From Xanthomonas sp. DAR 35659 (GTDB lineage: Bacteria > Pseudomonadota > Gammaproteobacteria > Xanthomonadales > Xanthomonadaceae), in the NCBI RefSeq assembly GCF_041242975.1, contig NZ_CP162488.1:4330001-4394000 (forward strand): DNA of 64,000 bases, written 5' to 3'. Both the position numbers and the translations under genes were made by a program. The notes beneath the pieces are model-generated. The model ran no database searches. It was not told the DNA's origin and was given only the letters and a program-made list of their open reading frames with translations. Positions 61,920-64,000 of this stretch are shown here, piece by piece (position 1 is the stretch's first letter; every line of letters starts with the position of its first letter).

Positions 61920-62187
61920 TTCAACCGTCGCCCGCCGCTCATCGGCCATCTGGAACAGCACGAGACCGGGCACGCCCAGAACGTCGTGGCGAGATCGTCA
62001 GCGCATCGAATGTGCTCACGGACAATCCGCTGATCGGGCACAGAAGCACAACGATTCACGCGAACTGGTCATTGGCCAAAGCGCTCGCGGATATACTTCC
62101 CTCTACCGGCATCTGATCGCGCTGGATACCGTGTTTGTTCTGGCGATCCGCGCGCAACGCGATGCAGGCGATGCACGCGATGCGTGA
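61920..62187 (+). pseudogene. remnant of a RelE/ParE-family toxin gene (two frameshifts)
   Basis: Three pieces in successive frames read as one ParE-like toxin. First HLEQHETGHAQNVVA, then from 61991 EIVSASNVLTDNPLIG, then from 62053 DSRELVIGQSARGYTSLYRH and LDTVFVLAIRAQRDAGDARD to a stop at 62187. The motifs NPLIG(R), RELVIG, LYR and DTVFVLAIR are those of ParE C-termini. The N-terminal strand region and any antitoxin gene are missing, so it is non-functional. Confidence 0.82.
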
Positions 62188-62523
62188 AACCGGGGGCCGG
62201 CACCCGCGCCAACCGCATCGACCCCGTGCTTCGCGATGCGACCTGAAGCGCGGCCCTCACGTCCTGTAATCGGCCGCGAACCTGTGCCAGGGCTTGTCGT
62301 TGTGGGACGCGCCGATCGACAGGGAGGCAAACCTGGAAACGCTGTTCGCCGGTTATGTCGCCACCGTCGCCCCTCCCGGCTACTCCTTCCAGGACGAGTT
62401 GATCGCGCGCTATCCGCAGGCCACGGGTAATCCCCGGCGCAACTGGAAAGCCTGCGCACCTCGCCGGGTGGCGCGCCTTGGCGGCGCCCGCGTCCACCCG
62501 CCGACGCCTGAGCGCGCGTCCCG
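62188..62523. other. intergenic stretch with an unrecognised coding-like fragment
   Basis: In one forward frame (62291-62455) the sequence reads LSLWDAPIDREANLETLFAG then VATVAPPGYSFQDELIARYP and ATGNPRRNWK. This is protein-like in composition but has no proper start, and the frame runs into the 3' end of the convergent porin gene. It may be a remnant of a lost gene. I could not name the family. Confidence 0.35.
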
Positions 62524-63306
62524 CTACAGCGAGAAGCTACGCTTGATGGTGAACGACCAGGCGCCGTCGATCGGATTGGAAACATGCACCCGCCCATCGC
62601 CGTCCGCCACGCCGGTGGTGTAGCGGCGATAGACGCCAGCGCTGTTCCAGGCCCGTGCGTAACTCAGGCCGAACTCGGTGCCGCGCCAGGTGCGGGTCAC
62701 GCCCACGCGCGCGTCAGTCCACCCGTAATCGGCGAAGTTGCGCACATGCTGGTGACCGGCATGCACGCTGGCCTGCCAGTCCGATGCCAGCGGCAGCGTG
62801 GCGTCCAGCGCCAGATAGCCGGAACCGCGCGAGTGCCGGCCCTGGCCGACGCCCAGCGTGGCGCTGTTGTAGCCGAAGTAGTCGCGCGTCCAGGTGCTGG
62901 CGTAGGACAGCTCCACTGTGCGCCAATGGCCGGCGACGATGGCCTCGCCGTAGTCGTAGCGGGTGTCGCTGGCGCTCATGCGCGCGCCGGGATAGGCGTA
63001 GTGGTAGACGCCGGCGCGCCAGCCCCAGTCGCCGTGGCTGGCCGCGTAGCCGGCGTACACATCCCATTCCAGGTGCCCGCCTTCGATGAAGTACGGGCTC
63101 ACTCCCGAGGCCCAGGTGCCGGCATACCAGCCGCTGTCCGCGGCCACATCCAGCCCGCCCTGCAGCACCGGCCGGCCCCAGCTCTGCTCGAATCCGCGCG
63201 AGACGTAGTTCGAGGTCGCCGCCAGGTTGGCGCTGGCGGTGCCGGCCCAGGCCGGCGCGGCGACACCCAGCGCCAGCAGCAGCGCAACAGCGCGCACGGC
63301 CCTCAC
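62524..63306 (-). CDS. TorF family putative outer-membrane porin
   Basis: 260 residues. GTG 63306 overlaps the stop of the chemotaxis receptor gene (GTGA), so translation is coupled. A signal peptide ([20 protein letters not shown]) is followed by the TorF/Gcw_chp opening [20 protein letters not shown]. Amphipathic strands follow ([40 protein letters not shown]), and the protein ends [12 protein letters not shown] small barrel of unknown cargo. Coupling to a chemoreceptor gene is unusual. Confidence 0.9.
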   Translation of the reverse strand: MRAVRAVALLLALGVAAPAWAGTASANLAATSNYVSRGFEQSWGRPVLQGGLDVAADSGWYAGTWASGVSPYFIEGGHLEWDVYAGYAASHGDWGWRAGVYHYAYPGARMSASDTRYDYGEAIVAGHWRTVELSYASTWTRDYFGYNSATLGVGQGRHSRGSGYLALDATLPLASDWQASVHAGHQHVRNFADYGWTDARVGVTRTWRGTEFGLSYARAWNSAGVYRRYTTGVADGDGRVHVSNPIDGAWSFTIKRSFSL

Positions 63307-64000
63307 GACACCAGCTCCAGCCGCGCGCGGCCCGGCGTGGCCGTGCCGCCCGACGATGACGCGGCGAGTTTGAACAATGCCACCGCGTGCTGCAGTTCCT
63401 CGGCCTGATCCTCCATCGCCCGCGCCGCCGCGGTGGCCTCCTCGACCAGTGCGGCGTTCTGCTGGGTGACCTCGTCCATCTGCACGATGGCCTTGCCGAC
63501 CTGTTCGATGCCGGCGCTCTGTTCCTGCGAAGCGGCGGCGATCTCGCTCATGATGTCGGTGACCCGACGCACGCTGGTCACCACCTCGCGCATGGTGTCG
63601 CCGGCGCCGTTGACCAGCGCGGTGCCGTCGTCGATCTTGCCGACCGAGGCGTCGATCAGGCTCTTGATCTCGTGCGCGGCGGTCGCCGACCGCTGCGCCA
63701 GCGCGCGCACCTCGCTCGCCACCACCGCGAAACCGCGACCCTGTTCGCCGGCGCGCGCCGCCTCCACCGCGGCGTTGAGCGCCAGAATGTTGGTCTGGAA
63801 GGCGATGCCGTCGATGACGCCGATGATCTCGGCCATCTTCTTCGAGGCCGCGGCGATACCGGACATGGTGTCCACCACCTGCTCCACCACCGCGCCGCCG
63901 CGCGAGGCCACACTGGCGGTGTCCTGCGCCAGGCGGTTGGCCTGATGCGCGTGCTCGGCGTTCTGCTTCACCGTGGCGGTCAGTTCCTCCATCGAGGCTG
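63303..64000 (-). CDS. methyl-accepting chemotaxis protein, C-terminal part (5' end outside window)
   Basis: The frame is open to the window edge, so the sensor and membrane parts are missing. The cytoplasmic signalling domain is clear. The conserved hairpin tip [20 protein letters not shown] then [20 protein letters not shown] contacts CheA and CheW. Methylation-helix heptads lie on both sides ([40 protein letters not shown]). The tail is short ([18 protein letters not shown]) with no CheR-binding pentapeptide. The ligand is unknown. Confidence 0.94.
   Translation of the reverse strand, partial: ASMEELTATVKQNAEHAHQANRLAQDTASVASRGGAVVEQVVDTMSGIAAASKKMAEIIGVIDGIAFQTNILALNAAVEAARAGEQGRGFAVVASEVRALAQRSATAAHEIKSLIDASVGKIDDGTALVNGAGDTMREVVTSVRRVTDIMSEIAAASQEQSAGIEQVGKAIVQMDEVTQQNAALVEEATAAARAMEDQAEELQHAVALFKLAASSSGGTATPGRARLELVS

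Overview
The window is one contiguous, high-GC, gene-dense chromosomal stretch from a gammaproteobacterium of the Xanthomonadaceae, most likely a Xanthomonas or a close relative. This rests on remembered protein similarity (LptD, the Xanthomonas/Caulobacter-type TonB receptor, the TPR-PAS protein), on several GTAGGAGCGGCTTCAGCCGCGAC-type palindromic repeats between genes, and on gene order. No rRNA, tRNA, CRISPR array, insertion sequence or prophage was seen.

Layout. 1-7.9 kb: the tail of a histone-deacetylase-like gene, then the conserved envelope/housekeeping cluster lptD-surA-pdxA-rsmA-apaG-apaH. 8.2-10.5 kb (minus): folA, thyA and lgt. 10.9-14.4 kb (minus): two TPM-domain proteins with a LemA lipoprotein, then TerC and diacylglycerol kinase. 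14.6-22.5 kb: an SGNH hydrolase, a two-component system, an arylesterase divergent from an ABC exporter of the YbbA/YbbP type, and a secreted trypsin-like protease. 22.7-27.0 kb (minus): a hemin-uptake locus (hemP, TonB receptor, unknown gene, DUF6607 gene) behind a Fur box and closed by a terminator. 27.1-33.5 kb: aldo/keto reductase, nucleoside transporter plus PfkB kinase, a DUF4893-like protein, dusB and a methyltransferase.

33.5-40.9 kb is the accessory part. It looks like an old tandem duplication. Two paralogous secreted proteins with about 330 bp of homologous upstream DNA are each flanked on the left by a YdjM-like gene and on the right by a TPR-PAS gene. In the first unit these flanks survive only as short C-terminal remnants. 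A DUF1629 (imm11) immunity-type gene with a one-base frameshift sits in the second unit.

41.3-43.8 kb: an LpxH-like phosphatase and a two-domain OlsF-like acyltransferase. 44.0-45.2 kb: metK. 45.6-50.8 kb (minus): a probable phytate/phosphoinositide utilisation operon (TonB receptor, PI-PLC-like enzyme, histidine acid phosphatase). 51.2-54.8 kb: a TetR-DUF4105-lipoprotein hydrolase operon with a clear palindromic operator. 55.0-57.7 kb: ppc. 58.0-59.6 kb: ahcY behind an S-adenosylhomocysteine riboswitch. With metK this places two enzymes of the methyl cycle in the window. 59.8-62.5 kb: a MAPEG protein, a duplicated scrap of ahcY, a beta-helix-like protein, a small lipoprotein and a frameshifted ParE toxin remnant. 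62.5-64 kb (minus): a TorF-family porin translationally coupled to a methyl-accepting chemotaxis protein cut by the window edge.

Start codons were chosen from signal peptides, ribosome binding sites, overlaps and family length. All functional names come from reading the sequence without database searches.
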